Shown here: piece by piece, positions 1-8,731 of the stretch
How the letters are laid out: every line of letters starts with the position of its first letter
Numbering within the stretch: the first letter of the stretch is position 1
Source of the DNA: Gracilibacillus orientalis
GTDB taxonomy: Bacteria; Bacillota; Bacilli; Bacillales; Amphibacillaceae
Direction: 5' to 3'
NCBI RefSeq assembly: GCF_900114645.1
Contig: NZ_FOTR01000008.1
Coordinates: 124,001 to 188,000, forward strand
Length of the DNA stretch: 64,000 nucleotides
The notes under the pieces: model-generated
Seen by the model: the letters and a program-made list of their open reading frames with translations, nothing else
Database searches by the model: none
Told to the model about the DNA's origin: nothing
Translations under genes and position numbers: made by a program

Positions 1-695
1 TTATTTGCTTCCCTTAGCTTCCAATTAATTTCCGATACTGGTTTTTGGTTAACTGTACTATTATTATCTTTTTTCTTTTCAAAACCATCTGGGACAAGAC
101 CAACATCTTCTGGACGATTCCTAACACCGAATAAAGCCATTGGAACAAACACTATCAGGAGGATGATTCCCCAGAAACGCCACGCAAATTGCCAATCCCA
201 AGTCTGGATTAACCATGTGTTCATAATAGGAAAAAGCATTGCACTGGCAAAACTGCCAAGTGAAACTAAACTAACTGCTCGCCCTCTTTTTTCAATAAAC
301 CATTGAGCAACAAGTGTGTTTGGAATTAATGTCATACTTCCTTGCCCTAGAAGCCTAATCAAGAAAAAACCGATTACAAACATCCACATCGTTGAAACAA
401 CACTATTAAAAAAACAGGCTAAACTAAACAGTAAACCTACAGTTACCATCATTGTACGCTGACCGAAACGATCGATAAACCTTCCGACAATCATCATCAC
501 GAATCCTGCAATTAAAGTCGCAACCGAATATAATCCGGATACTTCTGAACGAGACCAGCCGAATGCATCAATATACTCGTCGACAAAAATGGAATTTGAA
601 TACGTCTGACCAGGACCGGAAAAAAAGACACCGAAAGCAGCAATTACAACGATTACCCAGCCATAATAAAATTTTTCAAAAATTTGTTTTGTCAT
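1..695 (-). CDS. MFS transporter, monocarboxylate-porter-like (C-terminus beyond the window)
   Basis: The first 231 residues of a membrane carrier are present; the rest lies outside the window. The N-terminus reads MTKQIFEKFYYGW, followed by hydrophobic helices. An FFSGPGQTYSNSIFVDEY stretch and a YSVATLIAGFVMMIVGRFID loop resemble the oxalate/formate and monocarboxylate branch of the major facilitator superfamily. At least six helices are visible, then a hydrophilic stretch rich in Lys, Asp and Asn that probably is the central cytoplasmic loop. The gene starts 40 bases downstream of the LacI-type regulator on the same strand, so the regulator probably controls this carrier. Substrate unknown; a carboxylate is the family-level guess. 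Confidence 0.85.
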   Translation of the reverse strand, partial: MTKQIFEKFYYGWVIVVIAAFGVFFSGPGQTYSNSIFVDEYIDAFGWSRSEVSGLYSVATLIAGFVMMIVGRFIDRFGQRTMMVTVGLLFSLACFFNSVVSTMWMFVIGFFLIRLLGQGSMTLIPNTLVAQWFIEKRGRAVSLVSLGSFASAMLFPIMNTWLIQTWDWQFAWRFWGIILLIVFVPMALFGVRNRPEDVGLVPDGFEKKKDNNSTVNQKPVSEINWKLREAN

Positions 696-726
696 GTTGC
701 ATCACCTATGCCATTATATCTAAAAT

Positions 727-740
727 TGAAAGCATTTACA
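727..740. promoter_or_regulatory. cre-like box between the LacI-type regulator and the MFS gene
   Basis: TGAAAGCATTTACA matches the CcpA operator consensus TGWAANCGNTNWCA except for one base in the central CG. It overlaps the end of the regulator gene and lies about 30 bases before the MFS start. It could be a CcpA site or the operator of the adjacent LacI-family protein, whose sites look alike. Confidence 0.45.
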
Positions 741-1692
741 CTGTATTTCTCTCAATCAATGTAACGGAAAGTTTTTCATGAGGTTCGTTTACTATTCCTA
801 ACACATGCAAGAATAATCTTTCTCCCATTGTCACGATTGGGATTTCAAATGTGGTGATGCCCATCATTTTCGTCATCGGTTGATTATCAAAGCCAACCAG
901 CGCAATATCACCTGGTATATCAATATTGGCATTTTGACAAGCAGTAAAAATGCCGGCAGCCACCACGTCACTGGTCACTAGTAATGCATCTGGTTTATGT
1001 GTTGATTGTGTGATTTGATCGATAATTTTTTGTCCATCTTCGAAATAGTAATTTTCCGTAAAAACGAATTCATGTTGTGGATGCTGCTTGAGGAAGTCTT
1101 GATAAGCTCGATGTCGAAAATAACTATTGGAACCTGATTCACGGCCTATACAATAACCTAATTGCCGATATCCCTTTTGGTAAAGATAGGTTAAAGCATC
1201 GGTAAAACTTTGATAATGGTCGACATATACAGATTCTACCTGTTGATTAGCCTCTGCATTTTCACAAACGACGATGGTTCCGTATGATTGGTATGGCTCA
1301 ATCTCTGTTAAGTCCATGATATGTGAACATATAATAAGACCGTCTATTTGTTTATGTTTTAGCATATCTAACGCTTCTTGTTCGCGAGATTTTTCATAAT
1401 TGGTTTGTATTAAAACAAAATGGTAGTGATTTTCGACCGCTTGCTTTGCTATTCCTTCGATCAGTAATCCGAAAAAAGGATGTTTTGCAAAAGGAACCAC
1501 CACACCAATTAAATGTGCTCTTCCCTGACTCAGACTTACTGCCGTACGATTAACCTGATAATCTACTTCTTCCATCACTTGTAATACGGCTTTTCTTTTT
1601 TTCTCGCTTACGTAAGGGTGTTCGTTAATCACCCGGGATACAGTCGTTACGGATACCCCGGCCATTTTTGCAATATCACGAATGTTTGCCAT
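736..1692 (-). CDS. LacI family transcriptional regulator
   Basis: A 318-residue repressor of usual LacI/GalR length. Residues 1-50 hold the helix-turn-helix (MANIRDIAKMAGVSVTTVSR) and hinge helix, followed by a periplasmic-binding-protein-like effector domain containing the typical DIALVGFDNQP segment. The ATG at 1692 has an AAAGGTGA ribosome site at good spacing; a GTG three codons earlier overlaps that site and is less likely. The next gene downstream on this strand is an MFS carrier, the probable target. The effector is not predictable from sequence. Confidence 0.92.
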   Translation of the reverse strand: MANIRDIAKMAGVSVTTVSRVINEHPYVSEKKRKAVLQVMEEVDYQVNRTAVSLSQGRAHLIGVVVPFAKHPFFGLLIEGIAKQAVENHYHFVLIQTNYEKSREQEALDMLKHKQIDGLIICSHIMDLTEIEPYQSYGTIVVCENAEANQQVESVYVDHYQSFTDALTYLYQKGYRQLGYCIGRESGSNSYFRHRAYQDFLKQHPQHEFVFTENYYFEDGQKIIDQITQSTHKPDALLVTSDVVAAGIFTACQNANIDIPGDIALVGFDNQPMTKMMGITTFEIPIVTMGERLFLHVLGIVNEPHEKLSVTLIERNTV

Positions 1693-1889
1693 ATATCTCA
1701 CCTTTTTTCAAAAAAACTTGGTTTATCGTTAAGTACTGGCGAAAGCCTTCATTTTACTTATACTTTGTAGATTCAAAATTTTCACTACATCGAATTACTA
1801 CCCTGCTAAAATTTTATATGCTAACGCACAAAAAAGTTCTTGATCTGAAACGCGTTCCATCATCTAAGCTACTGAGTAAGGAGGTTTAG

Positions 1890-2063
1890 ATGATGGATAT
1901 TTTATTTGGTATGTTTGTCTGGTTGTTCATGTGCAGTAGTATTCTTATTTTAGCATCATTAGCAAGTCGGTTAGAAGGAGAACAGGAAAAGTATAAATCA
2001 GAAGGGTATATTGGCTATATTGAAGAAGTCTATAGCCGTAATGTGCTGGATCAAAGGAAATGA
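1890..2063 (+). CDS. Small membrane protein, 57 aa
   Basis: A short ORF preceded by a near-perfect AAGGAGG ribosome site. It encodes MMDILFGMFVWLFMCSS and continues as one transmembrane helix (about residues 4-26), then a charged tail (RLEGEQEKYKSEG and onwards). The stop is followed at once by a strong hairpin terminator, which supports a real transcript. I do not recognise a family. A second ATG directly follows the first, so the start may be one codon later. Confidence 0.7.
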   Translation: MMDILFGMFVWLFMCSSILILASLASRLEGEQEKYKSEGYIGYIEEVYSRNVLDQRK

Positions 2064-2095
2064 AGGAGCGCTTAATAGGAAGCGCTCCTTTCTTT
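2063..2095. terminator. Bidirectional terminator
   Basis: Perfect 11-bp inverted repeat AAGGAGCGCTT / AAGCGCTCCTT with a 6-base loop and a short T-run on the plus side. It lies between convergent genes and overlaps the last codons of the DUF817 gene on the minus strand. Confidence 0.85.
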
Positions 2096-2833
2096 AATAT
2101 GCTTCAACATTGCTACAATTAGAAAACTTACAATAACCAATAGCAACCAGGAGCTGATTTTCCCTAGATGTACAATTTGCCATGAAGCAGTCTGTCCAGG
2201 ATATTGCCACGCACCAAAAAAGGTAGCAATGTTCTCCGCAATCCAGATAAAAAAGCCGATTAATACAAACGAAAGTACAAGTGGCATCTTATATGTACGA
2301 TGATTCACACGGTAATAAACAATCGTTTGTAAGAATAATAGAATCGTAGCAACCTTTAATACCCAACGAAAATCATAGATATAGTGATGAGTGAAAAAGT
2401 TAAAATAGATGGCTGCACTCAAGATAGCAACAGTCCATGTCGGGGGCCATTTTTCCAGTGTAACATCAAGTCGACGCCAAGCCTGACATAAATAACTTGC
2501 AACACTGGCATACATAAAACCGCTATACAACGGCACTCCAAATATTTTGGAAATTGCATCTCCCGGATAGCTCCATGAACCCATATGTACTTTATAGATT
2601 TCAAGCGCAAGACCGATCAGGTGAAAAACACAGATTACTTTCAATTCATCCCATGTTTCCCGTTTGGTGACGAGCATGAGTACTTGTGTAATAAGACATA
2701 TGATCAGGATGAAATCATAGCGGTGAATAAAAGAGACATCGATTATTTGTGTTATCGCTAATGTAGAAAATATCACAACGGCAAAAATACACGATTTTGC
2801 CTGCTCGATACCAAACGTCCATAACTGTCGCAT
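2072..2833 (-). CDS. DUF817 family integral membrane protein (YoaT-like)
   Basis: A 253-residue protein with about seven or eight hydrophobic helices. It carries the signature of the DUF817 family seen in Bacillus YoaT: a central HLIGLALEIYKVHMGSWSYP stretch and GFMYASVASYLCQAW. The motif WSYPG recurs near the C-terminus as WQYPG, suggesting an internal repeat. The function of the family is not established. The gene starts one base downstream of the SnoaL-like gene and is probably co-transcribed with it. Its last codons lie in the terminator hairpin. Confidence 0.85.
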   Translation of the reverse strand: MRQLWTFGIEQAKSCIFAVVIFSTLAITQIIDVSFIHRYDFILIICLITQVLMLVTKRETWDELKVICVFHLIGLALEIYKVHMGSWSYPGDAISKIFGVPLYSGFMYASVASYLCQAWRRLDVTLEKWPPTWTVAILSAAIYFNFFTHHYIYDFRWVLKVATILLFLQTIVYYRVNHRTYKMPLVLSFVLIGFFIWIAENIATFFGAWQYPGQTASWQIVHLGKISSWLLLVIVSFLIVAMLKHIKERSASY

Positions 2834-2834
2834 A

Positions 2835-3194
2835 TTAAATCTCCAATACGTAACTAATAATTTCTTTTATATTTCCATCTTTATGCTTATTCAACTTATA
2901 AATATCACAGAAACTGTAGTGGCGCTGTTCACCACTTTTATCTGTAGAATGAATAATGCCATTAACCACGCCTTCTTTTCCATGCGTAATCAAATGCTCG
3001 ATTTCTAGTTCAAATTGATTACCATTTTCCATTCCTTGGAGTGCCTGTTCTAAGTTTTCAATCCCTTTTATCGTGTCGTTGCCTACCATACGCCACACTA
3101 TATCATCTGTTACACTTTCCAGTATTTTTTCACTATCACCTTTTACCATGGCTTCGTTAAATTCACGAAAAAGCTGTTGATTTTTTGTTTCCAT
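2835..3194 (-). CDS. SnoaL/NTF2-like protein, 119 aa
   Basis: A small protein with the cone-fold pattern of the SnoaL/ketosteroid-isomerase-like group: an N-terminal helix (NQQLFREFNEAMVKGD), a conserved DDIVWRMVG strand, then the segments IKGIENLEQALQGM and SFCDIYKL. Such proteins are often small-molecule isomerases or stress-associated proteins with no known substrate. It starts at ATG 3194 behind AAGGAGTG and is followed after one base by the DUF817 gene. Confidence 0.8.
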   Translation of the reverse strand: METKNQQLFREFNEAMVKGDSEKILESVTDDIVWRMVGNDTIKGIENLEQALQGMENGNQFELEIEHLITHGKEGVVNGIIHSTDKSGEQRHYSFCDIYKLNKHKDGNIKEIISYVLEI

Positions 3195-3264
3195 TCTTAT
3201 ACACTCCTTTTTGAAAATTAGTATACCATAATCTATTGTGGCTCACTTAATATTTACCTTCAGT

Positions 3265-4062
3265 CTATAAGCCTATGTAACTAGTGTTATCTTGTTTGAG
3301 ATGAAGACTTTTAAGAAATCTAATTATTTCCATATCCCAAAAATCCCATGTATGACCATAACCTTCTGCTAGATGATAGCTATAGTCATAGGTATTATCT
3401 AGTCCAGTAAAAAAATCACGTATTATTTCATTTAAGTCTAACCACGGATCTAAGCTGCCACATGCATGATAGATTTCAGGTAAAACTTGACCGGTGTTAA
3501 TAGCTTGAGTAGCTAAATATTTGAGGTCATGATCTGTATTTTTGATGTCACCATCTCCAAATACTTCGATCCGTCCTTTGGCTTTCTTTGATCCATCATT
3601 GACAAAAGGTACATCTGCCTTATCTCCAGCCGAAAAGGCACCAATAGCAGCATAAAGATCCGGTCTTGCTAAACCTAGTCTTAAGCAGCCATATCCCCCG
3701 TTAGAAAAGCCTGATATGTAATGATCTCCTCGTTTTGAAGAAAGGATAGGAAATAGTTGGCGGACAATAGATGGTAACTCATCTGTCATATAAGTAAAAA
3801 AATTCTCTCCATGCTCCATGTCTGTAAAGCAAGAGTTGAGGACTCCAGGAATAATTACCGCTATGCCATATTCAATCGCATAACGTTCTATATTACTCAT
3901 ACGTAGCCATGCAGATTCATCACCTGAACCACCGTGAAGTAGCCATAAAACCTTCATCTTTTTATTACCCATATATGGCTGCTTTTCTTGTGGCAGAATC
4001 ACATTTACGGTCATATCCATAGCTAAGACTTCAGAATATATGTGCGTTTCGATTAAAGCCAT
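3265..4062 (-). CDS. Esterase D / tributyrin-esterase-like alpha/beta hydrolase
   Basis: A 265-residue protein of the putative esterase family PF00756. The oxyanion segment LLHGGSGDESAW is at residues 41-52. The nucleophile elbow is ISGFSNGGYG with Ser120, and the probable catalytic His sits in GYGHTWDFW near residue 245. There is no signal peptide, so it is cytoplasmic. Its ATG overlaps the stop codon of the preceding esterase gene by one base (TAATG), so translation is coupled. The upstream partner is a clear paralog lacking the nucleophile. The substrate is unknown; short-chain acyl or sugar esters are usual for the family. Confidence 0.88.
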   Translation of the reverse strand: MALIETHIYSEVLAMDMTVNVILPQEKQPYMGNKKMKVLWLLHGGSGDESAWLRMSNIERYAIEYGIAVIIPGVLNSCFTDMEHGENFFTYMTDELPSIVRQLFPILSSKRGDHYISGFSNGGYGCLRLGLARPDLYAAIGAFSAGDKADVPFVNDGSKKAKGRIEVFGDGDIKNTDHDLKYLATQAINTGQVLPEIYHACGSLDPWLDLNEIIRDFFTGLDNTYDYSYHLAEGYGHTWDFWDMEIIRFLKSLHLKQDNTSYIGL

Positions 4063-4835
4063 TATTTAGTCCTCCTTAGAGAAATGTCAGGATTCTTTTG
4101 AGATAACCACCTAATAAACTGTTCCAAAGCGTAATCCGTGTATTCCCACCCATCATTTCGTGTTTGAATTTTTTCAAACATTTGTGATACTCCAAGACTA
4201 GTCAAGTGTTGGGCGAAGGATTCATTTTCTCCTAAAAAGACATCTTCTAAATGACAGGATAAGTAAAATGATGCATAGGAGGATGGATCAGTTAATGCTG
4301 TGGCTGCATAAAGATCATGCCTACTCCCATTCAACTCGTCCAACGGTCCAAAAATGTCTACCGCATTTCCGACCTCCACTCGATCAGCGATACCAGCTAT
4401 ATCTATGGGACTTGAAAATGAACCTACTTTGCTGAAAATATGTGATGTGAATAGGCCCGCTTTAAGTGCACCATAACCTCCTATACCACTTCCTGCAATA
4501 TATCGATCTTCCTTTGCTTGAGATAATGGAAACATTCTTTCACAAATAGCAGGTAGCTCCTCCTTTATAAAGGTGAAATATGACTTACCATAAAACTTAT
4601 TTGCATAGTAACTTCGATGTCCAGCTGGCATAACGACTGCAAGTGAAAATTCTTCCGCGTACCTTTCTACATTTGTTTTCCGCAACCATGAAGTATGACC
4701 TTCTCCCATATCATGTAAAAGATAAAGTGTTGAGTATCTCCTAGGATCGCCGCCTGATGATTGTGGTAATAAAACTTCCATTTGAACGGGCATACCAAGT
4801 ATTTCAGAATGATGATGTACATGGAGCCAAGCCAA
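4062..4835 (-). CDS. Esterase-like protein with lost catalytic residues (probable pseudoenzyme)
   Basis: A 257-residue paralog of the adjacent esterase. The two align from the first residues (MAWLHVHHHSEIL against MALIETHIYSEVL). The nucleophile elbow reads IAGSGIGGYG: the catalytic Ser position is Gly117, with a Ser one residue earlier. The segment that holds the catalytic His in the partner (GYGHTWDFW) reads DGWEYTDYA here, with no His. The TTG at 4835 is the best start, nine bases after AAGGAGG and matching the partner's N-terminus; the GTG at 4844 is too close to the ribosome site. The protein is full length, so it may have a binding or regulatory role. Confidence 0.8.
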   Translation of the reverse strand: MAWLHVHHHSEILGMPVQMEVLLPQSSGGDPRRYSTLYLLHDMGEGHTSWLRKTNVERYAEEFSLAVVMPAGHRSYYANKFYGKSYFTFIKEELPAICERMFPLSQAKEDRYIAGSGIGGYGALKAGLFTSHIFSKVGSFSSPIDIAGIADRVEVGNAVDIFGPLDELNGSRHDLYAATALTDPSSYASFYLSCHLEDVFLGENESFAQHLTSLGVSQMFEKIQTRNDGWEYTDYALEQFIRWLSQKNPDISLRRTK

Positions 4836-5002
4836 ATAGATCACTCCTCCTTAGACAAAGTTTTTTTTGGAGACTTTAAATATCTATTATAGTGTAACAA
4901 TAAATTTGAACTATGTAGTTAGAGAAGTACGTTATCATTCATACTACATTTCCCATCGCTTCTGCTACAAATTCTCTTCCATTACCCATAAGCCATGGAC
5001 AA

Positions 5003-5044
5003 TAAAAAAACCGCTTGGATGATAATATCTCAAGCGATTTTTTA
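5003..5044 (-). terminator. Terminator of the tetR-opuC-hydrolase block
   Basis: CGCTTG / CAAGCG arms with additional A-T pairs, followed on the minus strand by a run of T. It lies 12 bases after the stop of the hydrolase gene. Confidence 0.8.
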
Positions 5045-5056
5045 CATATATATGAT

Positions 5057-7114
5057 TTACTGAAACTCTCTCTTTATCGTTTTCTTCCATTCTTTCTGAA
5101 AAATTTCTTCTCCATTTTCAAATGCTATTAAACGATTAAAAAGATAGAAATTCTCTTCATCACTAGTCATCTTACTAAATGTGTCTAATTTTGTTTGCCA
5201 GTCATCACGGCCCACAACTAACTCCCATTCACAAGTTATCTTTGCGGATAATGGATCGTTTTCTTTAATCGAGAATGTGTTATTATTAATACTTCCATGT
5301 TCCACACCATTTGTAAGCAGCTTACGTTCTCCCTCATCAGAGAAGTCTTCCAGCTTCCAAATTCCATTGATCAAATCATGTCTCACTTCACGTGTACGTT
5401 TTTCTTTACGAAGTACCTCTTTCTCGATCACTTGTGCTGTCTCTGGTACCTGGAAGTGTGAACCTACCTCTTTATCTTCTGGTTGAATTGTACGAACAGG
5501 CAATGCAAGATACGTATTCTCATTCTGATAGACAGTTAGATTCACCGGTTTTGGTGAAGGCCATGCTTGTGGCCAATACGTTGGCGATAACACTAACTCC
5601 ACCGAATGTCCGGCAGGAATCTGCTGACCTAATACATTGAGATCAACACTTACTTGATATTTTTTACCGGGTTCTAAGCTCTGAGGATGTTCTTGTGAGT
5701 CAAGATGATTAAGGTTTAACATCCCCCACGTAATCATCGTCGATTCACCAGTCGGTGCTTTATCATTTACTTTCGCAACAATAAAAGCATTTTCCTGATC
5801 AACAGAAAATTCTGCATGAAATACCGGTTTACCTAACAAGTCAATCGTGTCCTCTAATGGATCAGATGTAAAGACAACCGCTTTGCCGTTCTCCAAACGT
5901 TGATCTGCCGGTAAATCACCAGGCTGACCAAACGGACAGAAGACACCGTTATAAAATCCATGTTCCTGTACACTTGGAATTACCACTTGATCTGCTTCAT
6001 TAACAGGATTAGTTGTGATGGTTTTTCCCTTCATCCACCACTTTGCCATTTGCACATTATCAGAAGGCCACTTATTATCGCCTACCCATTTTCCAGGACG
6101 TTTTTCATAAGTTACTTGTGGTAGCTCACTGTCCTGTATCCATGAAATCAATTTTGGTTCTTCCATCATACCTGTGTCCATTCCTTTTAGCCAATGATCC
6201 CACCAGCGTAAACATTCCTGTAAGAACCCGATATTCGGCTCTGGGGTTGCTACTTCCGGATATTCATGCGCCCACGGTCCGACTAATCCTTTACTTTCAT
6301 TCGGTAAATGCTCTAACAAACGGAATACAGCATTTGTATAGCCATCTTGCCAGCCACTTACAGCAAAAACAGGAATATCAACTTTTGAAAAGTCCTCACA
6401 TACTGAACCATGTTTCCAATAGTCATCACGGCGCTGATGGCTTAACCATTCTTCTACAAAAGGAGGTGTGTTTTCTAAGCGATCAAGCCAGTTTTCTTTC
6501 CAACTCTCCCCTACTACGGCGGGGTCTTGTGGTCTAGCATTATAAGCAAACATAGTAGATGCCCACCATAGCATATCTGAAGCCAGGACGTTGCCACCTT
6601 TATAATGGACATCATCTGCATACCTATCATCAGTGGAACATAAGGTAATGATTGTTTTTAATGCCGGATGCTGACGAGCAGCAACTTGCAAACCGTTAAA
6701 TCCTCCCCAAGACTTTCCAATCATCCCTACTGCACCTGTTGACCAATCTTGGTCACCGATCCAATCCAGTATTTCTAATGCATCGTCATGTTCTTGTTTT
6801 AAATATTCATCCATTAAAACCCCATCAGAATTGCCTGACCCACGGATATCAACACGAATACTTGCATAACCATGCCCTGCAAAATACGGATGTCTTACAG
6901 AGTCACGGATTGCTGTGAAGTCATTTTGGCGGTAAGGAATATATTCTAAAATGGCTGGAACCGGATTTTCCACCGCATCCTCTGGTAGCCAAATCGTTGC
7001 CGCAAGCTTTGCACCATCAGACATTGGGATCCAAATGTTTTCCATCTTTTTAACTTGGCGTGGGAAATCCTGTCTGACTCGGCGTTCTTCTGAATCCTTT
7101 ATGTTAAAAACCAA
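5057..7114 (-). CDS. CocE/NonD family (S15-type) serine hydrolase
   Basis: A 685-residue hydrolase of the X-Pro dipeptidyl-peptidase/cocaine-esterase group. The N-terminal half is an alpha/beta hydrolase: GSGNSDG at 92-98 and the nucleophile elbow GKSWGGFNG with Ser135. The probable Asp is in VSGWQDGYTNAV and the His in GPWAHEYP. A C-terminal jelly-roll domain follows (about 400-570), then an extra 100-residue tail. There is no signal peptide. The start is TTG 7114, seven bases after AAAGGTGG. It follows opuCD by 29 bases and ends at a terminator, so it is the last gene of the osmoprotectant block. An ester or amide of an imported quaternary amine is a possible substrate; that is inference. 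Confidence 0.85.
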   Translation of the reverse strand: MVFNIKDSEERRVRQDFPRQVKKMENIWIPMSDGAKLAATIWLPEDAVENPVPAILEYIPYRQNDFTAIRDSVRHPYFAGHGYASIRVDIRGSGNSDGVLMDEYLKQEHDDALEILDWIGDQDWSTGAVGMIGKSWGGFNGLQVAARQHPALKTIITLCSTDDRYADDVHYKGGNVLASDMLWWASTMFAYNARPQDPAVVGESWKENWLDRLENTPPFVEEWLSHQRRDDYWKHGSVCEDFSKVDIPVFAVSGWQDGYTNAVFRLLEHLPNESKGLVGPWAHEYPEVATPEPNIGFLQECLRWWDHWLKGMDTGMMEEPKLISWIQDSELPQVTYEKRPGKWVGDNKWPSDNVQMAKWWMKGKTITTNPVNEADQVVIPSVQEHGFYNGVFCPFGQPGDLPADQRLENGKAVVFTSDPLEDTIDLLGKPVFHAEFSVDQENAFIVAKVNDKAPTGESTMITWGMLNLNHLDSQEHPQSLEPGKKYQVSVDLNVLGQQIPAGHSVELVLSPTYWPQAWPSPKPVNLTVYQNENTYLALPVRTIQPEDKEVGSHFQVPETAQVIEKEVLRKEKRTREVRHDLINGIWKLEDFSDEGERKLLTNGVEHGSINNNTFSIKENDPLSAKITCEWELVVGRDDWQTKLDTFSKMTSDEENFYLFNRLIAFENGEEIFQKEWKKTIKREFQ

Positions 7115-7143
7115 TGTTGTCCACCTTTCCTTTTTTATGTCTA

Positions 7144-7791
7144 TTATACTAATGCCATTCTTTTCTTAGCTTTCTTTTCTAATAGTCCTAGTGCTAAATC
7201 TGCAATAATAGCCAATAGTGTTGCCGGAATAGCTCCTGCATAAATTTTCACTTCTGATTGCAAGCTGATTCCAGAAATGATTTCTTTCCCTAAACCTTCT
7301 GCTCCAATATAAGGTCCGATACACGCAACAGCTATCGCAATAACGGATGCTACACGTAAACCTGCTAGAAGGAATGGAATCGATAATGGTAATTGAACTT
7401 TGGCAAGTAATTGTAAAGGTGTCATACCAGAACCTTTACCTGCTTCCATAATACTGTCATCTACTTCTCTAATTCCGACATACGTATTTCGTACTATCGG
7501 CATTAAAGAATAAAGGAAAAGCCCAACTACCATCGTTTGAAATCCTAATCCAAAGTAAAGCATTAGAATTGCTAACATCGCTAAACTCGGAATCAATTGC
7601 AAAATATTTGTTAACGAAATAATAAATGGTGCCAGTCGTTCAAATCGTGCCGCGATAATCCCTAAAGGCATCCCTATGGCTAGCGCTAACGCTATACCAT
7701 ATACCACCATCAAAATATGCTCTATCGTTAAGTCAAAAAGCAAACTGCTATTTTCAACCATATACTGACTTAAATCTTGGAGAAAGCTCAT
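7144..7791 (-). CDS. opuCD: OpuC/OpuB-type ABC transporter permease (second permease)
   Basis: A 215-residue inner-membrane permease of the glycine betaine/carnitine/choline family, with five or six helices. The EAA loop (MEAGKGSGMTPLQLLAKVQLP) contacts the ATPase. Length and position after the binding protein match OpuCD/OpuBD. It starts at ATG 7791 with GGTGAT upstream, 14 bases after the binding-protein stop. The order ATPase, permease, binding protein, permease is the classical opuC/opuB order. OpuB and OpuC cannot be told apart by eye. Confidence 0.9.
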   Translation of the reverse strand: MSFLQDLSQYMVENSSLLFDLTIEHILMVVYGIALALAIGMPLGIIAARFERLAPFIISLTNILQLIPSLAMLAILMLYFGLGFQTMVVGLFLYSLMPIVRNTYVGIREVDDSIMEAGKGSGMTPLQLLAKVQLPLSIPFLLAGLRVASVIAIAVACIGPYIGAEGLGKEIISGISLQSEVKIYAGAIPATLLAIIADLALGLLEKKAKKRMALV

Positions 7792-7805
7792 TTTATCACC
7801 TTTTC

Positions 7806-8717
7806 CTATTCAAGCATTCCTTTTTCTTGTAAAAAATCTCGTGCTACATCTTCTGTGCTTTGCTCTTCCATATCAACCAGACGAATTAATTCTGTCATTT
7901 CTTCTGTACTAATAGTTCCAACGATAGAATCTAAAATTTCTGCTACTCCCGGGTATTCATCTAGTACTGCATTACGCGCTACTAATGATCCATCATATGG
8001 CGGGAAGAAGTTTTGATCATCTTCTAAAATCGTTAGGTTATATTCAATAATTTGCGGATCTACTGTGTAAGCAGTAACTGCCTCCACATCACCACTTTCG
8101 ATTGCCGCATACATTAACGCTACATCCATTCCTCTTGCATCAGCAAATTCATAGCCATAAGCTTCTTTATACCCTTCATATCCATCATTTTCTCGTTCAA
8201 TCCAGGAGTTATCTGTACCAATTGTTACTTGATCTGCAATCTGACCTAAATCAGACATTGTTTCAATCCCATGCTCATCTGCCAAAGATTGTTTAATCGC
8301 AATGCTATATTGGTTGCTAAATCCAATCGAGTCATACCATTTCATATCATATTTTTCACCGAACAATTTCTGTGCTTGCTCTAATGTTTTTTGTGGATCT
8401 GTTGAATATTCCACCTGATCTTCATCAAAGTGATTGTTGTAGACTTCGCCTGAATATAATGTAGCAAAATCAAAATCTTCTTGATCAATTGCACTCATCA
8501 CTTGTGGACTTGCTGGGATATCTTCCGTAATGTTTACTTCATGATCTGTTTGGTCTTCAATTAAAAGTTTTACAATTTGACCCATGATTTTAGGATCTGT
8601 ATTTTTTTGTGCACCGTATTCAAACACTTCTCCACCATCTGCAGAAGTGCCGCCTCCACATGCTGTTATAAACATTAATAATACCGCTAACATACTTGCT
8701 ACCATTACTTTTCTCAT
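7806..8717 (-). CDS. opuCC: Quaternary-amine osmoprotectant binding lipoprotein
   Basis: A 303-residue extracellular substrate-binding protein. The signal peptide MRKVMVASMLAVLLMFITAC ends in a lipobox Cys followed by a Gly/Ser linker. The body matches the OpuAC-like binding domain: FEYGAQKNTDPKIMGQIVKLL at the start, a VEAVTAYTVDP segment later, and Trp and Tyr residues that in the family box the trimethylammonium group. The mature protein is acidic, as is common in halophiles. It sits between the two permease genes. Ligand choice (betaine, carnitine, choline or proline betaine) cannot be read from sequence. Confidence 0.92.
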   Translation of the reverse strand: MRKVMVASMLAVLLMFITACGGGTSADGGEVFEYGAQKNTDPKIMGQIVKLLIEDQTDHEVNITEDIPASPQVMSAIDQEDFDFATLYSGEVYNNHFDEDQVEYSTDPQKTLEQAQKLFGEKYDMKWYDSIGFSNQYSIAIKQSLADEHGIETMSDLGQIADQVTIGTDNSWIERENDGYEGYKEAYGYEFADARGMDVALMYAAIESGDVEAVTAYTVDPQIIEYNLTILEDDQNFFPPYDGSLVARNAVLDEYPGVAEILDSIVGTISTEEMTELIRLVDMEEQSTEDVARDFLQEKGMLE

Positions 8718-8731
8718 GTTGTTACTCTCCT

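Noticed and set aside
6043-6537. Plus-strand open frame of 164 codons
   Set aside because: It lies antisense inside the hydrolase gene, has no ribosome site and no family-like sequence.
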